Shown in pieces: positions 26,353-34,720 of a DNA stretch of 64,000 nt. The number at the start of each line of letters is the position of its first letter. Position 1 is the stretch's first letter. Under the pieces are notes generated by a model, which saw only the letters and a list, made by a program, of their open reading frames with translations, ran no database searches and had not been told where the DNA came from. The position numbers were made by a program, and so were the translations under genes. This DNA is from Nocardia sp. NBC_01730 (GTDB taxonomy: Bacteria > Actinomycetota > Actinomycetes > Mycobacteriales > Mycobacteriaceae): positions 4,526,001-4,590,000 of the forward strand of contig NZ_CP109162.1 in assembly GCF_035920445.1 (NCBI RefSeq), given 5' to 3'.

Positions 26353-26679
26353 ATGCGAATGTCCGCGCAGCATTTGCGCACCATGATCGTCGCGTTGTTC
26401 GGAGCTCTCGTCTTGGCTCTCGGTTCGGTGACGCTCTTTGCCGCTGAGTCCGCCGCAGCGCCGAACACCCCGTCGATCACGCAGGTCAGCGACTTCCCCT
26501 TCGACGGCCTAGGCGCCGATGACGCCCCATCCGGTGGGGTCAAGCTGAAGAAGGACGACAAGTCCGAGAAAGCCGAGAAGCTCGGCGGAAATGTGACCAG
26601 CAAGATCATCGATCTCTTCGTCGGGGTTATCAAGTGCGGGCTGAATATCATGACCCCGACCGTGAAGTGCTCGTTCTGA
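26353..26679 (+). CDS. Small secreted protein of unknown function
   Basis: About 108 residues. A signal peptide is clear: a basic start (RMSAQHLR), then MIVALFGALVLALGSVTLF and a cleavage site around ESAAAPNTP. The mature part of about 70 residues has a Lys/Asp/Glu-rich stretch (KLKKDDKSEKAEKLGG), then a hydrophobic C-terminal helix with two Cys (VIKCGLNIM, VKCSF), possibly a disulfide. ATG 26353 or ATG 26359; GAGGA lies upstream. I recognise no family. Followed by a terminator shared with the SRAP gene. Confidence 0.65.
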   Translation: MRMSAQHLRTMIVALFGALVLALGSVTLFAAESAAAPNTPSITQVSDFPFDGLGADDAPSGGVKLKKDDKSEKAEKLGGNVTSKIIDLFVGVIKCGLNIMTPTVKCSF

Positions 26680-26693
26680 TCGGCTGATCTCGA

Positions 26694-26722
26694 CGAACCG
26701 GGCAGTTCGGCTGCCCGGTTTC
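26694..26722. terminator. Bidirectional terminator between the secreted protein gene and SRAP
   Basis: AACCGGGCAG (26696-26705), loop TTCGG, CTGCCCGGTT (26711-26720): a perfect 10-bp stem between convergent genes, followed on the plus strand by TCGTGTCTCT. Confidence 0.75.
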
Positions 26723-26742
26723 GTGTCTCTCGGTCGGGTCCA

Positions 26743-27534
26743 TCAGAGCAGACTGATCTGCCCGTACTCGGCTCGGTCCCGCACTCGGGCAAGCAGTTCC
26801 GGCCCATTGTTGCGCACGCTGTTGACCAGCGCGGGTACCGGCCGCGGCACGATCCCTGCGACCGCCTCTTCACTCGGGCTGTCAAGCAGGCCGGCCGGAG
26901 CTGGATGATCCGGATCCAGCCAGGCGTCCCAGTGCTCCTTCGGCATGGGCAGCGGCATCCGGTCGTGGACGCGGGTCAGGTCGCCGATCGCGTCGGTGGT
27001 CAGGATGGTGCACGACAGTAGCGGTTCGCTCTCCGGGTGGGAACGATCGCGCCACACCGACCACAGGCCCGCCATGTAGAGGCGGGAGCCGTCGGCATTC
27101 GCCATGTAGTACGGATGCTTGGCGACTTTGCCCTTCGCGCCCGGCTCGGCGGTCGGGGCAACGATCCACTCGTACCAGCCGTCCATCGGCACCAGGCAGC
27201 GTCGATATTTCACCGCATCGCGGAAGGCCGGCGTGGTGGCGGCCTTGTCCGCGCGGGCGTTGAACAACGGCTTGCCCTTCACCGGGACGCCGCGCTCGGC
27301 GGCCTTGGTCCAGACCGGGATCAGCCCCCAGCGCATGCGCCGGATACGCAGTGTCGGACTGTCGTCCTCGCGCCCTTGTTGGTGCCGCTCTACCACGGTG
27401 AGGACCTGGGTGGTCGGGGCGACGTTGTAGTTGGTGAACGCCGCTGGAGCGCCTTTGGTCTCGGTCTCATCAATCGCGTCCAGCTCGACCGCGAGCCTGC
27501 CTGGGTCGGTAGTGGTCGCATATCGTCCGCACAT
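26743..27534 (-). CDS. SOS response-associated peptidase (SRAP, HMCES/YedK family)
   Basis: 263 residues from ATG 27534. The protein starts MCGRYA, so Cys2 is the nucleophile after removal of Met. FNARADKA, LVPMDGWYEW (catalytic Glu) and RVHDRMPLPM (catalytic His) are present. Proteins of this type form a thiazolidine crosslink with abasic sites in single-stranded DNA and so shield them. Rv3226c equivalent by position before aroA. Confidence 0.93.
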   Translation of the reverse strand: MCGRYATTTDPGRLAVELDAIDETETKGAPAAFTNYNVAPTTQVLTVVERHQQGREDDSPTLRIRRMRWGLIPVWTKAAERGVPVKGKPLFNARADKAATTPAFRDAVKYRRCLVPMDGWYEWIVAPTAEPGAKGKVAKHPYYMANADGSRLYMAGLWSVWRDRSHPESEPLLSCTILTTDAIGDLTRVHDRMPLPMPKEHWDAWLDPDHPAPAGLLDSPSEEAVAGIVPRPVPALVNSVRNNGPELLARVRDRAEYGQISLL

Positions 27535-27700
27535 ATCCCGATACTCCCACCCGTCACCGACAGTCTCGGGGACAATCGATCAGTAGTTGATGACTAGTTG
27601 AGAGTTTTGAAATAACATTCTCTCACAGGGTGGCCACTACGCCCACTCACTCGGGCGTGCGCACCAACCAGCCACCGCAGACGGCACGAGGAGACCCACT

Positions 27701-29209
27701 GTGACATCCACCGACACCAAACCGGCCGATCACGATACGGCACTCACGTCGGTCAATCCGGCGACAGGCGAGGTGATCGGCACACACGTCATCGCCGACG
27801 ACGACGCGGTAGCCGCTGCGGTCGAGAAGGCCCGCGCTGCGGCGGCGACCTGGGGCGCGCTGAGCTTCGACGAGCGACGCGGGTACCTGCTGCGCTGGTC
27901 GAGCAGGTTGGTGCAGAACTCGGAGAAGTTCTGCGAGCTGATCCACGCCGAGAACGGCAAGCCGCTCGACGACGCCTTCCTGGAGCTGATGCTCGCGCTC
28001 GAGCACATCGCATGGGCGGCCAAGCACGCCAAGAAGATTCTCTCCCCCAAGAAGATCTACCCCGGCGCTCTGATGTCGAACTTCGCCGCCCGGCTCGAGC
28101 AGCGTCCGCTCGGCGTCATCGGCGTGATCGGTCCGTGGAACTACCCGGTCTACACCCCGAACGGCTCCATCGCCTACGCCCTGGCCGCGGGCAACACCGT
28201 GGTGTTCAAGCCGAGTGAATTCTCCACGAGCATCGGCAATTTCCTCGCCGACGCGTTCGCCGAGGCGAACCCCGAACTGCCCGAGGGCGTGTTCGTCACG
28301 ATCAACGGTTACGGCGCCACCGGCGCGGCGCTGGTCCGGTCGGACGTCGACAAGATCGCCTTCACCGGCTCCACGGCCACCGGTAAGCGGATCATGGCCG
28401 CCGCGGCGGAGAACCTCACCCCCATCCTGCTGGAGTGCGGCGGCAAGGACGCGGTGATCGTCGCGGCTGACGCCGACATCAAGGCCGCCGCCGACGCCGT
28501 CGCCTGGGGCGCTACCGCCAACAGCGGCCAGACCTGCGCGGGTGTGGAGCGGGTGTACGTGGACCGCTCGGTGCGCGATAAGTTCGTCGCCGAGGTCAAG
28601 CGCATCCTGACCGACATCAAGCCCGGCTCCGACGACAAAGCAGCCTACGGTCCGATGACCATGCCGAGCCAGGTCGATATCGTGCGCCGCCACATCGAGG
28701 ACGCACTGAAGAGCGGCGGCACCGCGGTGCTCGGCGGGACGGAGTCGGTCAAGGCCCCATTCATCGAGCCGGTCGTGCTCATGGACGTGGACGAGAGCTC
28801 CGAGGCGGTGTGCGAGGAGACCTTCGGCCCCACCGTCACCATCCGCACCGTGGACAGCGTGGACGAGGCGGTCGAGCTGGCCAACAACTCCAAATACGGC
28901 CTGGCCGCAGCGGTGTACTCGAAGGAGAACGGCCTGGACATCGCACGCAGACTGCGTGTCGGCGCCACCTCGGTGAATTCGGTGCTCGCCTTCGCCGCCA
29001 TCCCCGGCCTGCCCTTCGGCGGAGTCGGCGACTCCGGCATCGGCCGTATCCACGGCGAGCCCGGCCTGCGCGAATTCGTCCGCCCGCACTCGATCGCGCT
29101 GCAGCGCTTCGCCATCCCCGGCATGGCGCTGCTCAGCTATTCCCGCACCAACTCCACCATGAAGCTGCTCCGCAAGCTGGTTCCGTTCCTGCACGGACGG
29201 CACAAGTAA
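27701..29209 (+). CDS. NAD(P)-dependent aldehyde dehydrogenase, succinate-semialdehyde type
   Basis: 502 residues from GTG 27701. NAD-binding and catalytic signatures: VIGPWNYPVYTP, FTGSTATGKRI, catalytic Glu in LLECGGKDAVIV, catalytic Cys in NSGQTCAGVERVYV, and EETFGPTVTIRTV. The subgroup resembles GabD2-type succinic semialdehyde dehydrogenases or aliphatic aldehyde dehydrogenases; the C-terminus (KLLRKLVPFLHGRHK) is basic and hydrophobic, possibly membrane-touching. Substrate is inference. A terminator follows at 29351. Confidence 0.88.
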   Translation: MTSTDTKPADHDTALTSVNPATGEVIGTHVIADDDAVAAAVEKARAAAATWGALSFDERRGYLLRWSSRLVQNSEKFCELIHAENGKPLDDAFLELMLALEHIAWAAKHAKKILSPKKIYPGALMSNFAARLEQRPLGVIGVIGPWNYPVYTPNGSIAYALAAGNTVVFKPSEFSTSIGNFLADAFAEANPELPEGVFVTINGYGATGAALVRSDVDKIAFTGSTATGKRIMAAAAENLTPILLECGGKDAVIVAADADIKAAADAVAWGATANSGQTCAGVERVYVDRSVRDKFVAEVKRILTDIKPGSDDKAAYGPMTMPSQVDIVRRHIEDALKSGGTAVLGGTESVKAPFIEPVVLMDVDESSEAVCEETFGPTVTIRTVDSVDEAVELANNSKYGLAAAVYSKENGLDIARRLRVGATSVNSVLAFAAIPGLPFGGVGDSGIGRIHGEPGLREFVRPHSIALQRFAIPGMALLSYSRTNSTMKLLRKLVPFLHGRHK

Positions 29210-29350
29210 GGAAAAGCAAAGCTGCACAAGGGGTTCGGGTACTCGACGCCATGTCGGGTGCCCGCCCACTCCACCATTGGCACGTACACGGCAACCGTCA
29301 CAGATTCGGAGGAATCCGACCTGCGGGAATCTTTGCGGCGGAAGTAGAAC

Positions 29351-29384
29351 GGGCCGTGTCGGATCGTCCCGCCCGACACGGCCC
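29351..29384. terminator. Bidirectional terminator after the aldehyde dehydrogenase gene
   Basis: A perfect 12-bp stem, GGGCCGTGTCGG and CCGACACGGCCC, with a 10-base loop lies between the convergent aldehyde dehydrogenase (stop 29209) and oxidoreductase (stop 29400) genes. Confidence 0.75.
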
Positions 29385-29399
29385 ATACGGAGCGCGGCG

Positions 29400-30584
29400 T
29401 CACGCGGTGAGGGCGCGGATCGGCTCGGCGGTGGTGATGTGACGGCGGCGGGACGGGAGCATCGATGTCGGGTGCGAGATGCTCCAAGCCGCGCTCTTGC
29501 AGACGAACTCCTTGAGTCGCGCGGCCGCCCGGCCGGTGAAGGCGGAGGGCTTGGGCTGATCGTCGGCGGTGACCCACTGCACGACGGCGTCGCGGCGACC
29601 GAGGCTGACGCACTGGCCGGTGTAGCCGATCGAATTGCGCGGAATCTTTCGGCCGGTCAGGCGTGCGGCGATGGCGTCAGCGGCCTGATAGGCCGTAGGG
29701 ACACCCGAGGCGCAGGACATGCGCAGCGGATCGCCGTTCGCCCCGGGGGCGAGCGCGGCGTCGCCGACGGCGTAGACGTCGGGGTGCGAGACCGACCGCA
29801 TCGTGTCATCGACGACGACCTGCCCCGTCGCCGACACCCGCAGGGTGGTGGCCGCGGCGATCGGGTGGACGGCGAAACCGGCTGTCCACACGGTCATTCG
29901 GGCCGGGATCGTGCGGCCGTCGGTGGTGCCCGCGCCGGTCCGCTCGACGCGGGCGATATCGGTGTGCTCGCGCACGGTGATGCCGAGCCGGCCGAACGCT
30001 CTGCGCAGATGCTGTTGCGCCTTCTCGCTCAGCCAGTCGCCGAGGCCGCCGCGAGCAACGAGGGCGACCTCGAGATCCGGTCGGGCTTCGGCGATTTCGG
30101 TGGCGGCTTCGATTCCGGTGAGGCCACCACCGACGACCAGCACGGTCGCACCCGCGCCCAGGCTTGCCAGACGCTCGCGCACCCGCAGCGCGGACTGCTT
30201 GCCGGCGATGGTGTAGGCGTGCTCGGCCACACCGGGCACACCGCAGTCGGCGGCGTCGCTGCCGAGGGCGTAAACGAGAGTGTCGTAGGCGATCTCGCGG
30301 GAGCCATCGGCGGCGTCGATGTCGACCGTCTTGCGGTCGGCATCGACCGCGGTCACCCGCGCCAACACCACCCGCACGCCCGTGTCGGCGAAGACATCGG
30401 TCAGCACGCGGCTCTTCAGCTCCTGACCTGCCGCCAGCTGGTGCATGCGGACCCGCTCGACGAACTCGGGATCGGCGTTGACGAGGGTGATTTCGACATC
30501 GGCGGGGTGCAGCCGCTTGGCCAGCCGACCGGCGGCGTTGGCTCCAGCGTATCCGGCGCCGAGAACGACGATGCGGTGCTTCAT
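29400..30584 (-). CDS. NAD(P)/FAD-dependent oxidoreductase, NDH-2-like (module copy 1)
   Basis: 394 residues from ATG 30584. FAD-binding start RIVVLGAGYAGANAAGRLA, central NAD-binding VLVVGGGLTGIEAATEIAE, and the second FAD motif SHPDVYAVGDAA. It belongs to the pyridine-nucleotide-disulfide oxidoreductase family but lacks a redox CxxxxC and the C-terminal membrane anchor of true NDH-2. It lies downstream of the ECF41-type sigma gene (83 bases), so it is probably its target. A paralogue lies at 32174 in inverted orientation. Confidence 0.88.
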   Translation of the reverse strand: MKHRIVVLGAGYAGANAAGRLAKRLHPADVEITLVNADPEFVERVRMHQLAAGQELKSRVLTDVFADTGVRVVLARVTAVDADRKTVDIDAADGSREIAYDTLVYALGSDAADCGVPGVAEHAYTIAGKQSALRVRERLASLGAGATVLVVGGGLTGIEAATEIAEARPDLEVALVARGGLGDWLSEKAQQHLRRAFGRLGITVREHTDIARVERTGAGTTDGRTIPARMTVWTAGFAVHPIAAATTLRVSATGQVVVDDTMRSVSHPDVYAVGDAALAPGANGDPLRMSCASGVPTAYQAADAIAARLTGRKIPRNSIGYTGQCVSLGRRDAVVQWVTADDQPKPSAFTGRAAARLKEFVCKSAAWSISHPTSMLPSRRRHITTAEPIRALTA

Positions 30585-30624
30585 AGTCTCACTCCTGTCT
30601 GGGTGGTGTTCGCTTCTTGAACCG

Positions 30625-30646
30625 GACAGCGGCGCGAAACCTGACA
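30625..30646 (-). promoter_or_regulatory. Candidate ECF41-type promoter of oxidoreductase copy 1
   Basis: On the minus strand TGTCAGG (30646-30640) and TGTC (30628-30625), 41 bases before the ATG. The same two elements with identical spacing (18 bases start to start) occur before copy 2 at 32107-32128. Confidence 0.5.
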
Positions 30647-30666
30647 GAAGTGAACTGTGATCTAGG

Positions 30667-31611
30667 TCACCACCCCGCGAGGAGGGGGTCTGCGTGCTCG
30701 GATGCGGCCCAGTGGCGTGTGGCCCGTTCGAGCTTGCTCGGGTTGGCTTGCGTGTGGACGGCCGCGATGCCGTTGGTTGTCACCTCCAGGGTGATGACGC
30801 CGACGACCCGATCCCCGACCATGATCACGAGTGCGGGCACGCCATTGACCACTGCGGCGAACAGGTCGGCACGGCCGCCGATCGTCGCCCACTTGTCCGC
30901 AGTGGGCTCGAACAGGCGGCGCAGGAACCGCGCCACCCGCAGCGCGCCGGTGATCGGATGCGGCAGAGACGTCACCACGCCACCACCATCGCCCGCACTG
31001 ACCGCGTCGTCAGCCAGCAATCGCACCAGCGAGTCGGTGTTGCCGCTGAGCGCCGCGGCCAGGAACTCCTCGACGACCTTGCGGGCGGCAGCCTCATCGA
31101 CTTCCACGCGGGTCCGGTCGTTGGCCACGTGTTGTTTGGCGCGCCGGTAGATCTGATAGCAGTTGGACTCGGTGAGATCGAGGATTTCGGCGATCTCGCT
31201 GTGCGCGTAGCCGAATGCCTCGCGTAGCACGTACACGACGCGTTCCTTGGCTGACAGCCGTTCCATCAGGGTGAGCATTGCGATCGACACCGATTCGCGC
31301 TGCTCGACGGTGTCGGCCGGGCCGAACATACGGTCCCCGGCAAAGATCGGCTCGGGCAGCCACTGGCCCACATATGCCTCTCGCCGTGCCCGTGCCGATG
31401 CGAGCTGGTTGAGGCAGATGTTGGTGAGCACCTTCGTCAGCCACGCCTCGGGCGTCTCGACGAACTCGCGGTCAGCGGCGTGCCAGCGCACAAACGTATC
31501 CTGTACCGCGTCCTCGGCATCGCTCGCCGAACCCAACAGGCGATACGCGATCGCCTCCAATCGCGCCCTGGAGTTCTCGAACACCTCAACCGCACGCGCA
31601 CCAGCCGACAT
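30667..31611 (-). CDS. ECF41-type RNA polymerase sigma factor with SnoaL-like domain (module copy 1)
   Basis: 314 residues from ATG 31611. Region 2 (LEAIAYRLLGSASDAEDAVQDTFVRW), region 4 (LSAKERVVYVLREAFGYAHSEIAEIL) and a C-terminal SnoaL-like domain of about 110 residues with the motif DGGGVV (residues about 225-230). ECF41 factors, including SigJ of M. tuberculosis, carry such a regulatory extension in place of a separate anti-sigma factor. The next gene downstream is an FAD oxidoreductase, a usual partner. Confidence 0.9.
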   Translation of the reverse strand: MSAGARAVEVFENSRARLEAIAYRLLGSASDAEDAVQDTFVRWHAADREFVETPEAWLTKVLTNICLNQLASARARREAYVGQWLPEPIFAGDRMFGPADTVEQRESVSIAMLTLMERLSAKERVVYVLREAFGYAHSEIAEILDLTESNCYQIYRRAKQHVANDRTRVEVDEAAARKVVEEFLAAALSGNTDSLVRLLADDAVSAGDGGGVVTSLPHPITGALRVARFLRRLFEPTADKWATIGGRADLFAAVVNGVPALVIMVGDRVVGVITLEVTTNGIAAVHTQANPSKLERATRHWAASEHADPLLAGW

Positions 31612-31800
31612 GGCTCGAAGTTAACCGCCGCTGGTCGCTTCCGCTAGTCGCTACGCCGCCGCCCGCACCGACCTGCATGCCTGGCGAGAGACACCATCGG
31701 GCCCGCCCAGTGCCGTTTCACGCGCTGTCAGTGAACCGCCGGTACGGCCGGAACCGTCATCAGGCCACCGGCACCCGCAGCCGTCGGCGCAGGTGCGGGT

Positions 31801-31908
31801 GAACAGGAACCCGCCGAGGTCCATCGGGCCCAGCAGCGGCTCGCACGACAGGAACCGCACCGCAGCGGGCACTGCGAGCAGGTCGGTGATGCGGTGGGTG
31901 ACCGCGCC
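31801..31908 (-). pseudogene. Fragment of a phage Gp37/Gp68 (DUF5131) family gene
   Basis: The minus-strand translation contains THRITDLLAVPAAVRFLSCE, continuing PLLGPMDLGGFLF. The string AAVRFLSCEPLLGP-x-DL is typical of DUF5131 proteins, which are about 250 residues long and often phage- or plasmid-borne. Only some 36 residues are preserved; both sides lack family likeness. Confidence 0.65.
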
Positions 31909-32106
31909 GTTCTCGACGCCGGCGCCCAAGAGTTCCGGTAGTAATCGCACGAAAACAACGAATATGGCTGGGCCAGCAGCGATGGCGGGTTGCCGGTTCC
32001 GGCTGCGGGCGCTGCTGGTGTCGCAGGACGGAGCGCCCGGCCGCCCGCAGTTTCAACCCCATTGCCGCCACGCCGAATCGCAGTGACGCAGGTCACAACA
32101 ACGAGT

Positions 32107-32133
32107 TGTCACGTTCGGACGGGTTGTCTTGTC
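32107..32133 (+). promoter_or_regulatory. Candidate ECF41-type promoter of oxidoreductase copy 2
   Basis: TGTCACG (32107-32113), TGTC (32125-32128) and another TGTC (32130-32133), the last at the spacing reported for ECF41 promoters (TGTCACA-N16-CGTC, here one mismatch in each element). It lies 40-60 bases before ATG 32174. Confidence 0.55.
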
Positions 32134-32173
32134 CCATAGCCGACCACGCAGAACGAGCCCCAGGGAGCAAGCG

Positions 32174-33358
32174 ATGAACACCGACACCACCACCCGAGAA
32201 ATCGTCGTCGTCGGCGCCGGCTACACCGGCATGCTGGCCGCCATCCGGCTGGCTCGCAATACCCGCAAACTGGATGTGCGCATCACTTTGGTGAACCCCT
32301 CGGTCCGCTTCACCGAGCGGCTGCGCATGCACCAGGTCGCCGCCGGCCAGGAATTGGCCAACCACGATATTCCCGCCCTGCTGACCGGTTCGGGCGTCGA
32401 CTTCCACCAGGCCGCCGCCACCACCATCGACGCCGAGGCCCGCCTGATCACCCTCGACAACGGCGCGATCCTGCACTACGATAACCTCGTCTACGCGCTC
32501 GGTAGCAGCACCGACACGAGCACCGTCCCCGGGGCGAACGAGCACGCCTGGACACTCAACGATCCCCGCCTGGCGCACCGCTTTTCGCAGCGCCTGACCG
32601 AAGTGGCCCTGGCCGGTGGCCGTGTCTCCGTCTGCGGCGGCGGACTTACCGGCATCGAAGCCGCCGCCGAGATCGCCGAGGCACACCCGGGCCTGACCGT
32701 CACGCTCGTCAGCCATGCCGAACCCGGCTCGATGATGGGAGACAAGGCCCGCGCCTACCTGAACCGAGTCCTCGACCGGCTCGGCGTGGTCCGCAGGGTC
32801 GGCGTAAAGGTCACCAAGGTGCTGCCTGATGCCGTGCGACTGGACACCGGTGAACTGATCGCCTCGGAGCTGACCTTGTGGACCACCGGCGTCAAGGTCT
32901 CACCACTGGCCGCTCAGGCCGGAATAGCCACGGACGCAAAAGGTCTCATCATCACCGACCCCACCCTGCGCTCGGTGTCGCACCCGGAGATCCACGCCAT
33001 CGGTGACGCCGCGCTGGTTCAGCAGAACTGGGGCCAGGTCCACGGCACCTGCCAGAGTGGTTTGCCCACCGCCGCCTACACCGCCGACACCCTGGCCCGG
33101 CTGCTGCACGGCAAGACCGTGAAGCCATTCCGCTACGGCTACTTCCACCAGCCGGTGAGCCTGGGCCGCAAGGACGCCGTCATCCAGTTCACCAATGCCG
33201 ATGACACCCCGAACCGCTGGTACCTCAAGGGCAAGGCCGCAGTCGCCTATAAGCAGTCGGTGAGCAGCACCCCGCCGCTGGCCTTCAAGATGAGCAAGTA
33301 CATGAAGGCGCAGGTGCAGCTGTCCAAGGGCGGCCGCGCCACCCGCGAGACCGCATGA
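32174..33358 (+). CDS. NAD(P)/FAD-dependent oxidoreductase, NDH-2-like (module copy 2)
   Basis: 394 residues from ATG 32174, the same length as copy 1. REIVVVGAGYTGMLAAIRLA at the start, VSVCGGGLTGIEAAAEIAEA in the middle and SHPEIHAIGDAALVQQNW late. It shares long segments with copy 1 (TERLRMHQVAAGQEL and ERVRMHQLAAGQEL). It is followed by a sigma factor gene rather than preceded by one, with a hairpin between them. Confidence 0.88.
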   Translation: MNTDTTTREIVVVGAGYTGMLAAIRLARNTRKLDVRITLVNPSVRFTERLRMHQVAAGQELANHDIPALLTGSGVDFHQAAATTIDAEARLITLDNGAILHYDNLVYALGSSTDTSTVPGANEHAWTLNDPRLAHRFSQRLTEVALAGGRVSVCGGGLTGIEAAAEIAEAHPGLTVTLVSHAEPGSMMGDKARAYLNRVLDRLGVVRRVGVKVTKVLPDAVRLDTGELIASELTLWTTGVKVSPLAAQAGIATDAKGLIITDPTLRSVSHPEIHAIGDAALVQQNWGQVHGTCQSGLPTAAYTADTLARLLHGKTVKPFRYGYFHQPVSLGRKDAVIQFTNADDTPNRWYLKGKAAVAYKQSVSSTPPLAFKMSKYMKAQVQLSKGGRATRETA

Positions 33359-33369
33359 TCCCCCGAGGC

Positions 33370-33396
33370 GGAGGCCGGATGACGAATCCGGCCTCC
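33370..33396 (+). terminator. Hairpin between oxidoreductase copy 2 and its sigma gene
   Basis: A perfect 11-bp stem, GGAGGCCGGAT and ATCCGGCCTCC, with a 5-base loop, lies 12 bases after the oxidoreductase stop. It probably ends or attenuates transcription into the sigma factor gene 30-40 bases downstream. Confidence 0.65.
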
Positions 33397-33427
33397 CAGT
33401 GGACCCCGATCCCCAAGACCAGTAGAT

Positions 33428-34372
33428 ATGAGTCCCATGCAGGACCACAACACCGATAGGCAGCCCCGCGCCGCCGAGCGGACCGACGCACCGATCGACC
33501 CCTTCGTCGAACACCGCCGCCTGCTCTTCAGCACCGCCTACCAGATGCTCGGCAGCGTCGCCGACACCGAGGACATCCTGCAGAATGCCTGGCTGAAATG
33601 GAACGCGGCAGACCGGGCTTCGGTCGAGCACCCCAAGTCCTACCTGATCCGCACCGTCACCAACCTCTCGCTCAACCGCCTCACCTCCGCCCGGGCCACC
33701 CGCGAAACCTATGTCGGGCCATGGCTTCCCGAACCGCTGCTCACCGCACCCGACACCGCCGAGGAGATCGAAATGGCCGACACCGTGTCGACCGCCATGC
33801 TGGTCGTCCTCGAAACCCTCAATCCCACCGAGCGCGCTGTCTTCGTACTGCGCGAGGTGTTCGGTTACACCTACGCCGAAATCGGCGGCTTCCTGGACCG
33901 CCCCGAGGCGACCGTCCGTCAGATCTCGCACCGTGCGCGCAATCACGTGCAGGCCCGCCGCCTGCGCTTCGACGCCGACGACGAATCCCGCAGGGAGATC
34001 ACCGACAAGTTCATGGCCGCCTGCCACGGCGGCGACCTCAGCGCCCTCATGGAACTGCTCGCCCCCGACGTGACCTTGTGGAACGACGGTGGCGGCATCG
34101 TCACTGCGGCCCGCCGCCCGCTGCACGGCCCGGACCATGTGGCGCGCTGGATGCTGGGCGTCATGGCCAAGCCGGTCTCCGCCGGCATCCGCCTCACCTC
34201 CGCCATTGTCAATGGCGAACTCAGCATTATCGGCGTGATCGGAGACTACCGGGTCGGCGCGCTCACCTACGACATCGTCAACGGCCGCATCGAAAACATT
34301 CGCTTCCAGGTCAATCCGACCAAGCTCGGTGGAATCCAGTCCGCGGGCGAAGCCTCCTCTGAGGGACTGTAA
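33428..34372 (+). CDS. ECF41-type RNA polymerase sigma factor with SnoaL-like domain (module copy 2)
   Basis: 314 residues from ATG 33428 (ATG 33437 also possible). Region 2 (LLFSTAYQMLGSVADTEDILQNAWLKW), region 4 (LNPTERAVFVLREVFGYTYAEIGGFL) and the C-terminal SnoaL-like domain with NDGGGIVTAARRPLHG. The same length as copy 1 and clearly related (ETYVGPWLPEPLL against EAYVGQWLPEPIF). It may direct transcription of the oxidoreductase gene upstream of it. Confidence 0.9.
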   Translation: MSPMQDHNTDRQPRAAERTDAPIDPFVEHRRLLFSTAYQMLGSVADTEDILQNAWLKWNAADRASVEHPKSYLIRTVTNLSLNRLTSARATRETYVGPWLPEPLLTAPDTAEEIEMADTVSTAMLVVLETLNPTERAVFVLREVFGYTYAEIGGFLDRPEATVRQISHRARNHVQARRLRFDADDESRREITDKFMAACHGGDLSALMELLAPDVTLWNDGGGIVTAARRPLHGPDHVARWMLGVMAKPVSAGIRLTSAIVNGELSIIGVIGDYRVGALTYDIVNGRIENIRFQVNPTKLGGIQSAGEASSEGL

Positions 34373-34720
34373 GACCGGAAATGTAGAGCTGAGGACGGCG
34401 AGAGTCGACAGCCAGCGGGAATCGCCCTTGGCGAGTACCAGGTGCGCGCGCGTGCTGCAGCAGGTCAGGGTGAGACGTTGAGCGAGGGCTCGTGGAGTCG
34501 CCGTCATCCGCCGCCTCTATGCCATCGGGCCGCCTATCGCCGCATCGGCGTCTGTGCTTCCTCAACGTCCGAGGGGCATACGAGCACGCCGAATACGGGA
34601 TGGCACCGGTCGCAACTCCTCAGCGCCGGATCGGGCGGATTACTCCTCGACCCCCATCAGGGGCCCGCGAACACGCAGCACCGCAGGCGCTGCAAAAATA
34701 CACAGTGCGATGATGGACGA
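34373..34720. other. Intergenic region with the outer end of a family A repeat
   Basis: 348 bases between a sigma factor gene and aroA. From about 34658 to 34707 the sequence CCCCCATCAGGGGCCCGCGAACACGCAG and then CACCGCAGGCGCTGCAAAA matches one outer arm and the small flank hairpin of the family A repeat; the rest of the core is missing. The remainder has no supported gene. Confidence 0.5.

Larger units (their letters stand above)
31612..32173. other. Gap between the two inverted modules
   Basis: 562 bases between divergent genes. It holds a DUF5131-like remnant (31801-31908) and the promoter of oxidoreductase copy 2. No intact gene can be supported here. The presence of a phage-type fragment suggests that the inverted arrangement arose with or after a mobile insertion. 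Confidence 0.5.
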
